Shown piece by piece: positions 8,403-15,780 of a stretch of 44,702 nucleotides of DNA. The stretch is from Clostridiales bacterium (GTDB lineage Bacteria > Bacillota > Clostridia > Oscillospirales > Oscillospiraceae). The first letter of the stretch is position 1; each line of letters starts with the position of its first letter. The notes under the pieces are model-generated. The model saw only the letters and a list, made by a program, of their open reading frames with translations. It was not told the DNA's origin and ran no database searches. The position numbers and the translations under genes were made by a program. The DNA lies in NCBI GenBank assembly GCA_022764045.1, contig JALERU010000045.1:1-44702 (forward strand). Direction: 5' to 3'.

Positions 8403-9788
8403 ATGATGAAACGCTTTTTGGCCCTGTGCCTGACCTGCACCGCCCTACTGTCCCTGGCCGCCCCTGCCCTGGCCGCCCGGTCGGTCAGTGGAAGCGGCAC
8501 TCCCAAGTCCGCCACCGGCGCCACGTCGGTGACCATTCCCTCGGATGGCACCATTTCCTTCTCCCAGGTCGGCCCCCGGGTGAAGGCCAACAACCTGAAT
8601 TTGAAAGCCGCCCAGGAGAGTTTGAAGTCCGCCGAGGCCATGGACTGGGACGATGCCATTGATGAGATGGAGGATGCCATTGACAGCTTGGAGATTCAGA
8701 TTTCCTTGCTCTTAAACGGCGGCGCCGGACAACTGGCAGCAGCCCAAAAAGAGTTAAACGCTTCCCTGGCAGGGATCACTGTTGCCGACGGAAAACTCCA
8801 AGGCCTTGACAAATTGGTCCCGGATATTATCAAAGTCAGCTCCCTCACCGCCATCGGCGAATACAGCAAAATGCAGGCCGCCAGCCTGAAAGTCAACCTG
8901 GAATCCATGGAAGACCAACTGGACGACCTGAAGGAGCAGAAAGAGGACTACCAAAAGACCCTGGCCGACACCGCTCGCCAGATCGACTACGCCGCCGACC
9001 AAATGGTCTCCGGCGCGGAATCTCTCTATCTCTCCATCCTCTCCACCCAGCTCCAGTTGGAGGCCCTGAAGGAAACCCAGGAGAGCACCCAGCGCACCGT
9101 AAAGGAAATGGAGCTGCGCTACTCCCTGGGCCAGATCTCCAAGCTGACCCTCACCCAGGTGCAAAACGGCTACGAGACCCTGGCAGCCTCCCTACAGACC
9201 ATGGAGAACGCCCTGGGCACCATGTACAGCTCCCTCCAGTCCCTCATGGGCGACGTGCCCACGGGCAACCTGCGGCTGGTGGACACCCCCTCGGTCACCG
9301 ACGCCCAGATTGCCAATCTCTCCTACACCGCCGACCTGACCCGCGCCAAGGAGAAGAGCTACACCCTCTACTCCGCCGGCCGGACGGTGGAGGACGCCGA
9401 GGACGCCATGAACGACGCCCGCCGGGATGAGGGCAAGAACAGCTATCAGTATAAGATGGCGGAATACACCTATCACTCCGCCCTCTATCAAAAGGACGCC
9501 GCCGTGGCCGAGTTTGAGCTCTCCTTCCAAAACCTCTACAAGGCCATCGCCCCCGCCCAGGCCACCCTGGCCTCCAAGGAGCTCTCCCTGGCCTATGAGG
9601 AGCAGGTCTACGCCGTGGCGGAAAAGAAATACCAGCTGGGAAACCTCTCCGCCAACGCCCTGGCAGACGCCAAAAACACCCTGAACACCGCCAAGCGGGA
9701 CGTGGAGGCCGCCAAGCTGGACCTCTTCACCGCCTACCACAGCTACAAGCAGGCGGTGGACCTGGGCCTGGTGGGCAGCGCTTCCTGA
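8403..9788 (+). CDS. Secreted TolC-family coiled-coil protein
   Basis: A 461-residue protein with a signal peptide (MMKRFLALCLTCTALLSLAAPALA) followed by long alpha-helical coiled-coil segments. Two TolC-type repeats are visible: ELRYSLGQISKLTLTQVQNGYETL (residues about 238-262) and EKKYQLGNLSANALADAKNTL near 409-430, the latter followed by AKRDVEAAKLDLFTAYHSYKQAVD, the usual end of outer-membrane efflux repeats. In Gram-negatives TolC forms an outer-membrane/periplasm tunnel for efflux; in a Firmicute without outer membrane the role is unknown and may be an envelope scaffold. No RND or ABC partner lies next to it. The ATG follows a CAGGAGGAG ribosome site; the gene is monocistronic. Confidence 0.8.
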   Translation: MMKRFLALCLTCTALLSLAAPALAARSVSGSGTPKSATGATSVTIPSDGTISFSQVGPRVKANNLNLKAAQESLKSAEAMDWDDAIDEMEDAIDSLEIQISLLLNGGAGQLAAAQKELNASLAGITVADGKLQGLDKLVPDIIKVSSLTAIGEYSKMQAASLKVNLESMEDQLDDLKEQKEDYQKTLADTARQIDYAADQMVSGAESLYLSILSTQLQLEALKETQESTQRTVKEMELRYSLGQISKLTLTQVQNGYETLAASLQTMENALGTMYSSLQSLMGDVPTGNLRLVDTPSVTDAQIANLSYTADLTRAKEKSYTLYSAGRTVEDAEDAMNDARRDEGKNSYQYKMAEYTYHSALYQKDAAVAEFELSFQNLYKAIAPAQATLASKELSLAYEEQVYAVAEKKYQLGNLSANALADAKNTLNTAKRDVEAAKLDLFTAYHSYKQAVDLGLVGSAS

Positions 9789-9803
9789 TCCCTTTTCCAT
9801 TCC

Positions 9804-9836
9804 ATCCCCGCGGAGAAGTTCTCTGCGGGGATTTTT
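9804..9836 (+). terminator. Intrinsic terminator of the TolC-family gene
   Basis: ATCCCCGC..GAGAA / TTCTC..GCGGGGAT stem followed by TTTTT. Confidence 0.85.
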
Positions 9837-10018
9837 CCATCCAAAGAAATTCGTAAGAAATCGTTTACAAAATGGTCACGGAATTCATAATTTAGCCATA
9901 TCATTCCAATACTCTGGCCACATTTCCCCTGTATTATAACACCTGTAAGCAGCAGAGAACAAAACCTTCTGACTTAACTTACACACTCTCTTTTCTCTCT
10001 CTTTTCTCTCTTAAAAAC

Positions 10019-10051
10019 GAACGGCAGCGGCATGGGAAGCCGCTGCCGTTC
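10019..10051 (-). terminator. Probable minus-strand terminator beyond the SLH gene
   Basis: GAACGGCAGCGG / CCGCTGCCGTTC perfect 12-bp stem; read on the minus strand it is followed by GTTTTT. It would end transcripts coming from the SLH surface-protein gene. The preceding 9840-10010 is AT-rich and holds nothing recognisable. Confidence 0.6.
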
Positions 10052-10075
10052 CCTCTTTCCCCCAAAAGGCAGACG

Positions 10076-10112
10076 AAAGCCCGCAAAGACGCAACCGGTC
10101 TTTGCGGGCTTT
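10076..10112. terminator. Strong hairpin in SLH gene 3' region
   Basis: AAAGCCCGCAAAGA and TCTTTGCGGGCTTT form a perfect 14-bp stem with a 9-base loop; it has U-rich arms on both strands and could terminate in either direction. Confidence 0.55.
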
Positions 10113-10184
10113 GCTCATACGATAAAGTTCTCCATGAGACAGCGCGGCACACGGGTTTCTCGAGGAAAGGATTGCGTCGAGAAA

Positions 10185-10308
10185 CAGGCTCATACCAATC
10201 CTCGATGAAAAGGACACGTTCGTTACCGGGCGCAAAGCCTTGTAACAGCAGGAGGTTGGTCGCGAAGGAACGTTCTTTTTGATCCTTTTCTGGAGGGAAA
10301 AAGGATCA
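10185..10308 (-). repeat. Dispersed repeat B, copy 1
   Basis: On the minus strand this matches the plus-strand segment 37304-37431 over about 120 bases with few differences. It starts with a GATCCTTTT..AAAAGGATC hairpin whose first base pairs overlap the stop codon of the SLH gene, and then encodes a frame reading QKERSFATNLLLLQGFAPGN. No start codon or ribosome site supports translation, so it is annotated as a repeat. Confidence 0.75.
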
Positions 10309-13300
10309 GTCCTGATACCTCGTCCAATCGGGGTCGGCCGTCAGCTTGGTCCAGTGCTCATGGATTTCACCCTTGTGCTGGAACTCGTGGCTGTTGGTGG
10401 CCTCCTGCACGGCAAGGTAGTACCAATCCCCCGACTGGTTGTCCGGCCAGGTCTTCATGCCCGGCAGCAGGTCATCCCCGTCCTCCGGGATACGGCACAG
10501 GACCCGGTTGATCATCGTCATGGCCTCGGCCCGGGTGATGGGATTGTCCGGGCGGAAGGTCCCGTCCGCATACCCCATGATCCAGCCCAGGGAGACGGCG
10601 CGCTCAATCTCCTCCTTGGCCCAGTGGCCGGCAAGGTCGGTGAAATTGCTGCTGCCCTGGGTCATGCCCGTGTCGAACCGGGCGCAGATGGCCGCAAACT
10701 CGGCCCGGGTGATGGGGGCGGAGGGGGCAAAGGTCTCCGCCGTGCGGCCCTTGACGATCCCCAGCTTTGCCATGGTGGCAATGGCTTTGTTGCACCACAT
10801 CCCCTGGCTCACGTCGGCAAAGGGGCTGGCGTCGGTCAGGTTGCCGTCCCGGATTTCCGGCTTCAGCAGGCGGAAGAAGATCGTCGCCACCTCTGCCCGG
10901 CTGATGTCCGCGCCGGGGTGCACGGTCCCGTCCCCATAGCCAATGACATAGGCGAAATGATCCTCGCCGTTGAGCATATCCGGTACCGTGGACTTGTGCC
11001 AGCCCGCATACACGGTTTTATCGCCCGTCATTTTGACGCTGGTGACCTGCTCTGTCAGGTCCTTGTCCCCGTACCAGCCGGTAAACTGATAGCCCTCGCG
11101 GACGGGGACTTTATCCAGATTGACGACGGTATTTCTCCTATGGCGCTCGTCCTTGTACTGGGTGCCGCCGTTGGATTCGTAGTGGAGGGTGTAATAGGTG
11201 GTACCGCCGCCGGGAGACGGGACATAGATCATGGTGTAGGTGGAGAACTTGTCGGATTCGATGGTAAAGGTTTGGGTGCTGTTATCCAAATCGACAAGCT
11301 TTTCAACCGTGGTGGTACCGTTTTCCACATGAGCGCGGAACATATAAACCGTGCCGCCGCTCTGCCACTTGTCGGGAATGGCAAAGGTGATTTGAATAGG
11401 TTTTGCCAGAGTGTGCAGTTGCTCAGGAGTACCAGGTGTCGGACGAATGATTTTCTGAACAATGACATCATAATCTATGCGATTATCGCCACAGTTATAT
11501 TGATTCTTGGTCAAATGTTCAGTAATTTTGTCTATCTCAGCTTTGTCTTCGGCCTTTTTCACAATGGCATCGATCTCAATCACGTTTGTGTCAGATTGCA
11601 CATCGGTTTCAAGATTAACGTTTTCGGCAAGGTCGTCTTTCTGATCGTCGCCGATTGAGACAACAGGGCGATCTGTGCCGATGATATCTACATCTATTTT
11701 TACTTCTATTTCTATCTTGACTTCAACCTTAACGAATCTGGCATAAAGCGAAAGATCCCCCGTAACAGGCTTGTCAAAATTATAGAGGTCCGTTTTTCCT
11801 GCATCGGTAGACCAGCCGACAAACACATAACCGGATTTGGATGGCGCGGGCGGGGGCTCCGGCGCTTCCTCGCCGCCCTGTACTACCTCTGTTTTGGTTG
11901 CTTCCCCATCCACATAATAGGTCACGGTGTACTGGGGCTTACCGTACAGGGTGGCCCAGTTGCCCACGTGGTCAACAGGGGCTGCAGCAGTGATCTCGAC
12001 ACCCCCGATGGTCAGCTTGCCATTCTCAAGTGTATAGTCAAACTCTGTGGCCTCGCCGTTGGGGAGTTGGAAATAGCCGACAGCTTTGTTTTCATCGGCT
12101 GTATTGGAAACCAGGTATTTGTCTGTGCTGTTGTAAGTCAGTGTGCTTTTGCCCCGCACAGTTTCGTTCAGCAGGGCGGGGAGGGCCTTATCCTGATTCT
12201 GCGCCCAGAGGGTGACGGTGTCGGCGATGGTGAGGGAATTGACATCTTTACCTGCATTCGCTTCATAGTTGGCGCCCACTCCGATGGCCTGGGCAGTTGG
12301 GCCTGCGTAGGCTTTTACCTTGGCATTTCCGGATATGGTAATAGCGCCGCATCCGTTATCATAATAGTAACTTTGACCAGCGCCGATGCCTGCGCCGCCG
12401 AATTTAGTACCGCTGACATGGGAGCCGCCGTAAGCGGTGACGTCGGCAGTTCTGCCAATAGAGATGCTTCCCGGTATTGTTTTATTAGTTTTGTGGTTAA
12501 TATAGCCAACAAAACCATCATTGCCAGAACCGATGCCCGCCGCCGCGCCGATGGCTTTTGCGGTTACAGTACCGCCGGTGATGGAAATGGAGGTCACACC
12601 GCCGTTGTCTCCGCCGCCGATGCCTGCGCCGCCATAAGCGCCGTACTGTACGCCATCCTCAATTTCATAACCGCCTGTGGCGTTGACCTTGCCGCCGGTA
12701 ATGGAGATGTCGCCGCCGTCCATGTTGGCGCCGCCGCCAATGCCCGCGCCGTCCGCCTTGCCGGTGGCAGTGACAGTGCCGCCGCTGATCGTAACCTGAA
12801 CGCGGTTGTTATACGGTGAAAAGTGACCCCCCGTTGCGCCGCCGGCGCCAATGCCTGCGCCGCCGCCGGTCAGCGAAGGGCTTTCAGAGTCCCCGCCGGT
12901 GGCGGTGACGCTGCCGCCGGATATTTCAACCGTTCCCTCTGGAACAGCATCCAAAGAATGCTGAGAGCTGGTTCCGCCGGCGCCAATGCCTGCACCGGCG
13001 CTAACATTATACCCACCATCCCTATCATCATACGTCCAAGTGCCACCTGTGGCGTTAACTGTGCCACCCGCTATTTTTACAGTTCCAAAACTTGGCCATT
13101 TGACATGTTGGGCCGTACCGTTGCCCGGTTCCCAATAAGCATAACCGTTGCCGCCGATGCCCGCGCCGCCAGCAACAAAAATATCCTTTCCGCTATTCTC
13201 GGTAATCTCAGTATTACTATATTTTGTGGACGCTCCGCCGGTGACATTCAGCGTCCCATCCCCGGAGATGGTCAGCGTCGCGCCGGGGGCAACATAAATG

Positions 13301-14235
13301 CCTGCGCAGCCGGGGCCGCCCTCAATGGTATTGGTGCCCGAAAGGATGAGTTTTGCATCGCTGCCCGCCTCAATGCTGATGGCGGGGGCGTAACGCTTTT
13401 CTTCGTTTGAGGTATGTTTAATCGTCGCATTATCCAGCTTTATGGTCGTATCGCCGCTGACCTTCAGTCCCTCGTAGTCCTTGGCTTCGCCGCTGACGGT
13501 ATATTCGCCGCCATTGAGGTTCCAGGAAATGTCTTCGAATGTCGGACTGGCTGCCCCATTAGCCCCTGCGACAGACAACGAATGGGCAAGATTACTGGAG
13601 TCCTCGACAACAAGGCTATGGGTAATAGGAACTTGTGCGGGAGGAACTTGTGCGGATGAAACACCATTGAGATCCGTATTGATTATGGCGTAGCCCTGCA
13701 GGTTAACTTCGCCTTTTTCCGCAGCGGCCTGGTAGCTCTCAGCAGGCAATGTAACGGGAACTGTTATAGAAACAAAATCTTTTAAATAGAATTCACTGAA
13801 ATAACTACTACTTGCTCCTGCTTTCCCCTTGAGTACAACGCCGTTGCCGTCTTTAGATAAAAGTTCTACACAACTTGTACCAGGAGGACCTCCAACCGCA
13901 TTCCAGTCATCGATCTTCAATAGCGAATCAAATATGTTCGAAGGAAATGTAATGGTAAATTTGCGGGCGTTTTTGTCGTATTGAAACTTACCGTTGTCCT
14001 GAAGAAGCGGTTTGATATAAGTCTCATAGTATGGATTCAAATCAATTGCAATCTTATACGTAAAACTTGTTCCTCTGCCAGTGTTGTCCTTCGCGATATC
14101 AATCTTTTTCTCGGGAAGATTCTGTAAGGTCACCTTTCCGGGGGCTGGTTCCCCCTCCGCCGCCAGTGCGCTGACCGGCAAGAGCGCAAGGATCATGACC
14201 AACGACAGAACACCTGCCAATATCCGTTTCCTCAT
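10306..14235 (-). CDS. SLH-domain cell-surface protein with Gly-rich solenoid (phase-variable candidate)
   Basis: The chosen start (14235, after AAGGGCGGACTT) gives 1309 residues beginning with a signal peptide (MRKRILAGVLSLVMILALLPVSALA). After an N-terminal domain comes a long solenoid-like region (about 210-690) built of repeated GAGIGAGG / ISGGTVTATGG units, then an InlB-like segment (about 770-840, GYVFVGWSTDAGKTDLYNF), an acidic linker, a second InlB-like unit (GYQFTGWYGDKDLTEQV) and three S-layer homology domains (about 1090-1309) with ITRAEA and GYADGTFRPDNPITRAE motifs. SLH domains bind pyruvylated wall polymer, so the protein is displayed on the cell wall, probably as an adhesin. 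Its promoter lies in a candidate invertible segment. Parts of the N-terminal coding region are AT-richer than neighbours. Confidence 0.92.
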   Translation of the reverse strand: MRKRILAGVLSLVMILALLPVSALAAEGEPAPGKVTLQNLPEKKIDIAKDNTGRGTSFTYKIAIDLNPYYETYIKPLLQDNGKFQYDKNARKFTITFPSNIFDSLLKIDDWNAVGGPPGTSCVELLSKDGNGVVLKGKAGASSSYFSEFYLKDFVSITVPVTLPAESYQAAAEKGEVNLQGYAIINTDLNGVSSAQVPPAQVPITHSLVVEDSSNLAHSLSVAGANGAASPTFEDISWNLNGGEYTVSGEAKDYEGLKVSGDTTIKLDNATIKHTSNEEKRYAPAISIEAGSDAKLILSGTNTIEGGPGCAGIYVAPGATLTISGDGTLNVTGGASTKYSNTEITENSGKDIFVAGGAGIGGNGYAYWEPGNGTAQHVKWPSFGTVKIAGGTVNATGGTWTYDDRDGGYNVSAGAGIGAGGTSSQHSLDAVPEGTVEISGGSVTATGGDSESPSLTGGGAGIGAGGATGGHFSPYNNRVQVTISGGTVTATGKADGAGIGGGANMDGGDISITGGKVNATGGYEIEDGVQYGAYGGAGIGGGDNGGVTSISITGGTVTAKAIGAAAGIGSGNDGFVGYINHKTNKTIPGSISIGRTADVTAYGGSHVSGTKFGGAGIGAGQSYYYDNGCGAITISGNAKVKAYAGPTAQAIGVGANYEANAGKDVNSLTIADTVTLWAQNQDKALPALLNETVRGKSTLTYNSTDKYLVSNTADENKAVGYFQLPNGEATEFDYTLENGKLTIGGVEITAAAPVDHVGNWATLYGKPQYTVTYYVDGEATKTEVVQGGEEAPEPPPAPSKSGYVFVGWSTDAGKTDLYNFDKPVTGDLSLYARFVKVEVKIEIEVKIDVDIIGTDRPVVSIGDDQKDDLAENVNLETDVQSDTNVIEIDAIVKKAEDKAEIDKITEHLTKNQYNCGDNRIDYDVIVQKIIRPTPGTPEQLHTLAKPIQITFAIPDKWQSGGTVYMFRAHVENGTTTVEKLVDLDNSTQTFTIESDKFSTYTMIYVPSPGGGTTYYTLHYESNGGTQYKDERHRRNTVVNLDKVPVREGYQFTGWYGDKDLTEQVTSVKMTGDKTVYAGWHKSTVPDMLNGEDHFAYVIGYGDGTVHPGADISRAEVATIFFRLLKPEIRDGNLTDASPFADVSQGMWCNKAIATMAKLGIVKGRTAETFAPSAPITRAEFAAICARFDTGMTQGSSNFTDLAGHWAKEEIERAVSLGWIMGYADGTFRPDNPITRAEAMTMINRVLCRIPEDGDDLLPGMKTWPDNQSGDWYYLAVQEATNSHEFQHKGEIHEHWTKLTADPDWTRYQD

Positions 14236-14283
14236 AAGTCCGCCCTTCTCCCTTTCTCGCCTGCGCTTTTTTAGGCCACGATA

Positions 14284-14303
14284 GACAGAATTCACATTCT
14301 GTC
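14284..14303 (+). repeat. Left inverted repeat of the invertible segment
   Basis: GACAGAAT-TCAC-ATTCTGTC: two 8-base inverted arms around a 4-base asymmetric centre, the form of a tyrosine-recombinase core site. It matches the right repeat in opposite orientation at 19 of 20 positions. Confidence 0.85.
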
Positions 14304-14350
14304 GGGAAGCCAACCGGTGCTTCGCCCCCACAGGCTGCAATAGCGAAAAT

Positions 14351-14379
14351 ATTGTACCATGGCCCGTTATGCAACGCAA
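14351..14379 (-). promoter_or_regulatory. Promoter inside the invertible segment, aimed at the SLH gene
   Basis: On the minus strand TTGCGT (14374-14379), 17 bases, then TACAAT (14351-14356) preceded by TGG, giving an extended -10 (TGGTACAAT). Transcription would start near 14344 and cross the left repeat before reaching the ATG at 14235. Confidence 0.7.
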
Positions 14380-14465
14380 GTGGAAGTGAAATATTTGCAG
14401 CTTTTTGCGCAAAAATTTTAGCCGCAAAGCCATTTTCGCCTGCGGCGTTCTCTTGTGCTGCCTGT

Positions 14466-14504
14466 CGCCCCGTTCCCGGGGCGGCGGGCGGCTTTTTTCT
14501 TTTT
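14466..14504 (+). terminator. Terminator-like hairpin inside the invertible segment
   Basis: CGCCCCG-TTCC-CGGGGCG stem, then GCGGGCGGC and TTTTTTCTTTTT on the plus strand. In the present orientation it faces the recombinase gene end; after inversion it would face the SLH gene. The short gap between stem and T run weakens the call. Confidence 0.5.
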
Positions 14505-14547
14505 GGGGGTGCGTTTTTTTCGCTTGCCATACTATGTAGATCGTGAC

Positions 14548-14567
14548 GGAATGTGAATTCTGTCCTA
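14548..14567 (-). repeat. Right inverted repeat of the invertible segment
   Basis: GACGGAAT-GTGA-ATTCTGTC on the plus strand, the reverse complement of the left repeat with one mismatch; the centre reads GTGA here and TCAC on the left, so the two sites are in inverted orientation. It overlaps the last three bases of the recombinase gene. Confidence 0.85.
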
Positions 14568-15407
14568 CGACACAAGCCCCAGCCGGTCAAGCTCCTTCCG
14601 GTGCTCGGCCCCGGAGGTCAGCAGATAGATCCGGGTGGTCTCTATGGAGCTGTGGCCCAGCACGTCGGCCAGCTTTGCAATGTCTTTGCAGGCCTGGTAA
14701 AAGGCCGTGGCAAACAGGTGGCGCAGGTTGTGGGGGAACACCTTGGAGGGCTCCACGTCCGCATGGCTGCATAAGGCTTTCATCTCCGCCCAGATCTGGC
14801 GGCGGGAAAGAGGCGCTCCGTTTCTGGTGAGGAAGACCTCGCCGGAGACGGTTTTTTGCTTTTTGGCGTATTTCAGCAGCTTGCGGCACAGCTTGGCCGG
14901 GAGGATGATGGTGCGGATTTTCCCTTTCAGGGCGATCTCCGCCTTGCCCTGCCGGGCGGCCTCCACGGTGATGGCTTGCACCTCGGAGACCCGAATCCCC
15001 GTGGCGCAGATGGTCTCCATGAGCAGAGCCAGCCGGTCCTGGCCCCGCGCCCGGGCTGTGGCGATGAGCCGCTCATAGTCGGCGCGCTTCAGCTCCCGAT
15101 TGGCATCCCGGAACATCTGCCGCTGGACTTTGAGAAACCTGGCCCGGCAGTCTTCCCAGCCCAGGAAGCGGAACAAACCGTTGAGGGCGGCCAGGGCTCC
15201 GTTGGCGGTGGCCGCGGCCTTCCCCTCCTGTAACAGCTCCTTCCATTTTGTCACCGCCTGCTTGGTGACCGCCCCGCCGTCCAGCCAGGCGGCAAAGGCC
15301 CGAATGTTCCGCAAATACTTCTCCACCGTGCCCGGAGCCCGTTCCTCGGCGCGCAGGTGTTGGGCGTAGGCGGCAATCCGCTCCGGCGTCAGGTTTCGTT
15401 TTGTCAT
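14565..15407 (-). CDS. Tyrosine recombinase / site-specific integrase (probable invertase)
   Basis: A 280-residue XerC/D-like recombinase. The N-terminal SAM-like core-binding domain (about 6-85) is followed by a catalytic domain with all expected residues: Arg139 (ATGIRVSE), Lys in KGKIR (161-165), His226-x-x-Arg229-His230 (HNLRH), His252 (LGHSS) and the nucleophile Tyr261. The start at 15407 was preferred over an upstream frame extension because MTKRNLTPERIAAYAQHLR begins the domain and GGGGGTT lies just before it. Its stop codon overlaps the right inverted repeat. No phage or conjugative genes adjoin it, which favours a local DNA inversion role over mobile-element integration. Confidence 0.9.
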   Translation of the reverse strand: MTKRNLTPERIAAYAQHLRAEERAPGTVEKYLRNIRAFAAWLDGGAVTKQAVTKWKELLQEGKAAATANGALAALNGLFRFLGWEDCRARFLKVQRQMFRDANRELKRADYERLIATARARGQDRLALLMETICATGIRVSEVQAITVEAARQGKAEIALKGKIRTIILPAKLCRKLLKYAKKQKTVSGEVFLTRNGAPLSRRQIWAEMKALCSHADVEPSKVFPHNLRHLFATAFYQACKDIAKLADVLGHSSIETTRIYLLTSGAEHRKELDRLGLVS

Positions 15408-15780
15408 GTTCAACCCCCCACTTTGCAAAGTATAAAGTATAGAACTATTGTACCCTGCAAAAGGGTTTGGTTTACGCTCCAATATAAAACACTTTTCAAG
15501 ACACAGCTTGACGCCGGCAAGCGCCCCGACGCCGGGCAGAGAGCCCCGGGATTGGGGGAAAATGAGCCCTTCCGGGATATTAAAGAAAAGAATATACCTT
15601 TTGCACGAAAAAAAGAGGCTGCCCAACATTGATTTTCGTCATTCTATGTGGTATGGTTTCATTGTACAATTTATCCTTGGCCGGAAACGATTGTCAAGAT
15701 TCCTGTCACTGTGACAGCGCTTTCAGTCAAGAAGAAGGCCAGTTGGTTTTTACCAATGAAACAAAGGAGAAACAACCGTT
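15408..15780. other. Intergenic region between recombinase and acyl-CoA dehydrogenase
   Basis: 373 bases without a gene. Next to the recombinase start it has a perfect CTTTGCAAAG palindrome (15421-15430) and, on the minus strand, two TATACT hexamers and a TACAAT that could serve as -10 elements, though no good -35 was found. Towards the dehydrogenase there is an AT-rich stretch with TACAAT (15665-15670) and the 15-base palindrome listed separately. Confidence 0.5.
15703..15717. promoter_or_regulatory. Operator-like palindrome before acyl-CoA dehydrogenase
   Basis: CTGTCAC-T-GTGACAG, 7-base perfect arms around one base, 63 bases upstream of the start codon. The form suggests a dimeric repressor or activator site; it does not match the TTGTTAA-type Rex box expected for redox control. 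Confidence 0.5.

Larger units (their letters stand above)
14304..14547. promoter_or_regulatory. Candidate invertible promoter segment (244 bp)
   Basis: The DNA between the two inverted repeats has no coding gene. It carries a promoter pointing at the SLH gene and a hairpin-plus-T element pointing the other way. Inversion would turn the promoter away from the SLH gene and turn the terminator-like hairpin towards it. The present arrangement is therefore read as ON. The inversion itself is inferred, not seen. Confidence 0.75.

Noticed and set aside
10011-10235. 74-codon open frame on the minus strand in repeat B copy 1
   Set aside because: No ribosome site, and the frame consists of hairpins and the dispersed repeat.
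10279-11658. 459-codon open frame on the plus strand within the SLH gene
   Set aside because: Opposite strand of clear SLH and InlB-like coding sequence; no start signals.
12540-13330. Regular repeated GCC-rich blocks that might suggest a CRISPR-like array
   Set aside because: The repeats are in frame and encode the Gly-rich GAGIGAGG units of the surface protein; spacing is irregular and there are no cas genes.
14565-15407. Integrase as a marker of a prophage or integrative element
   Set aside because: No phage, relaxase, excisionase or tRNA attachment site is near, and flanking genes are chromosomal housekeeping type; local inversion is the better explanation.
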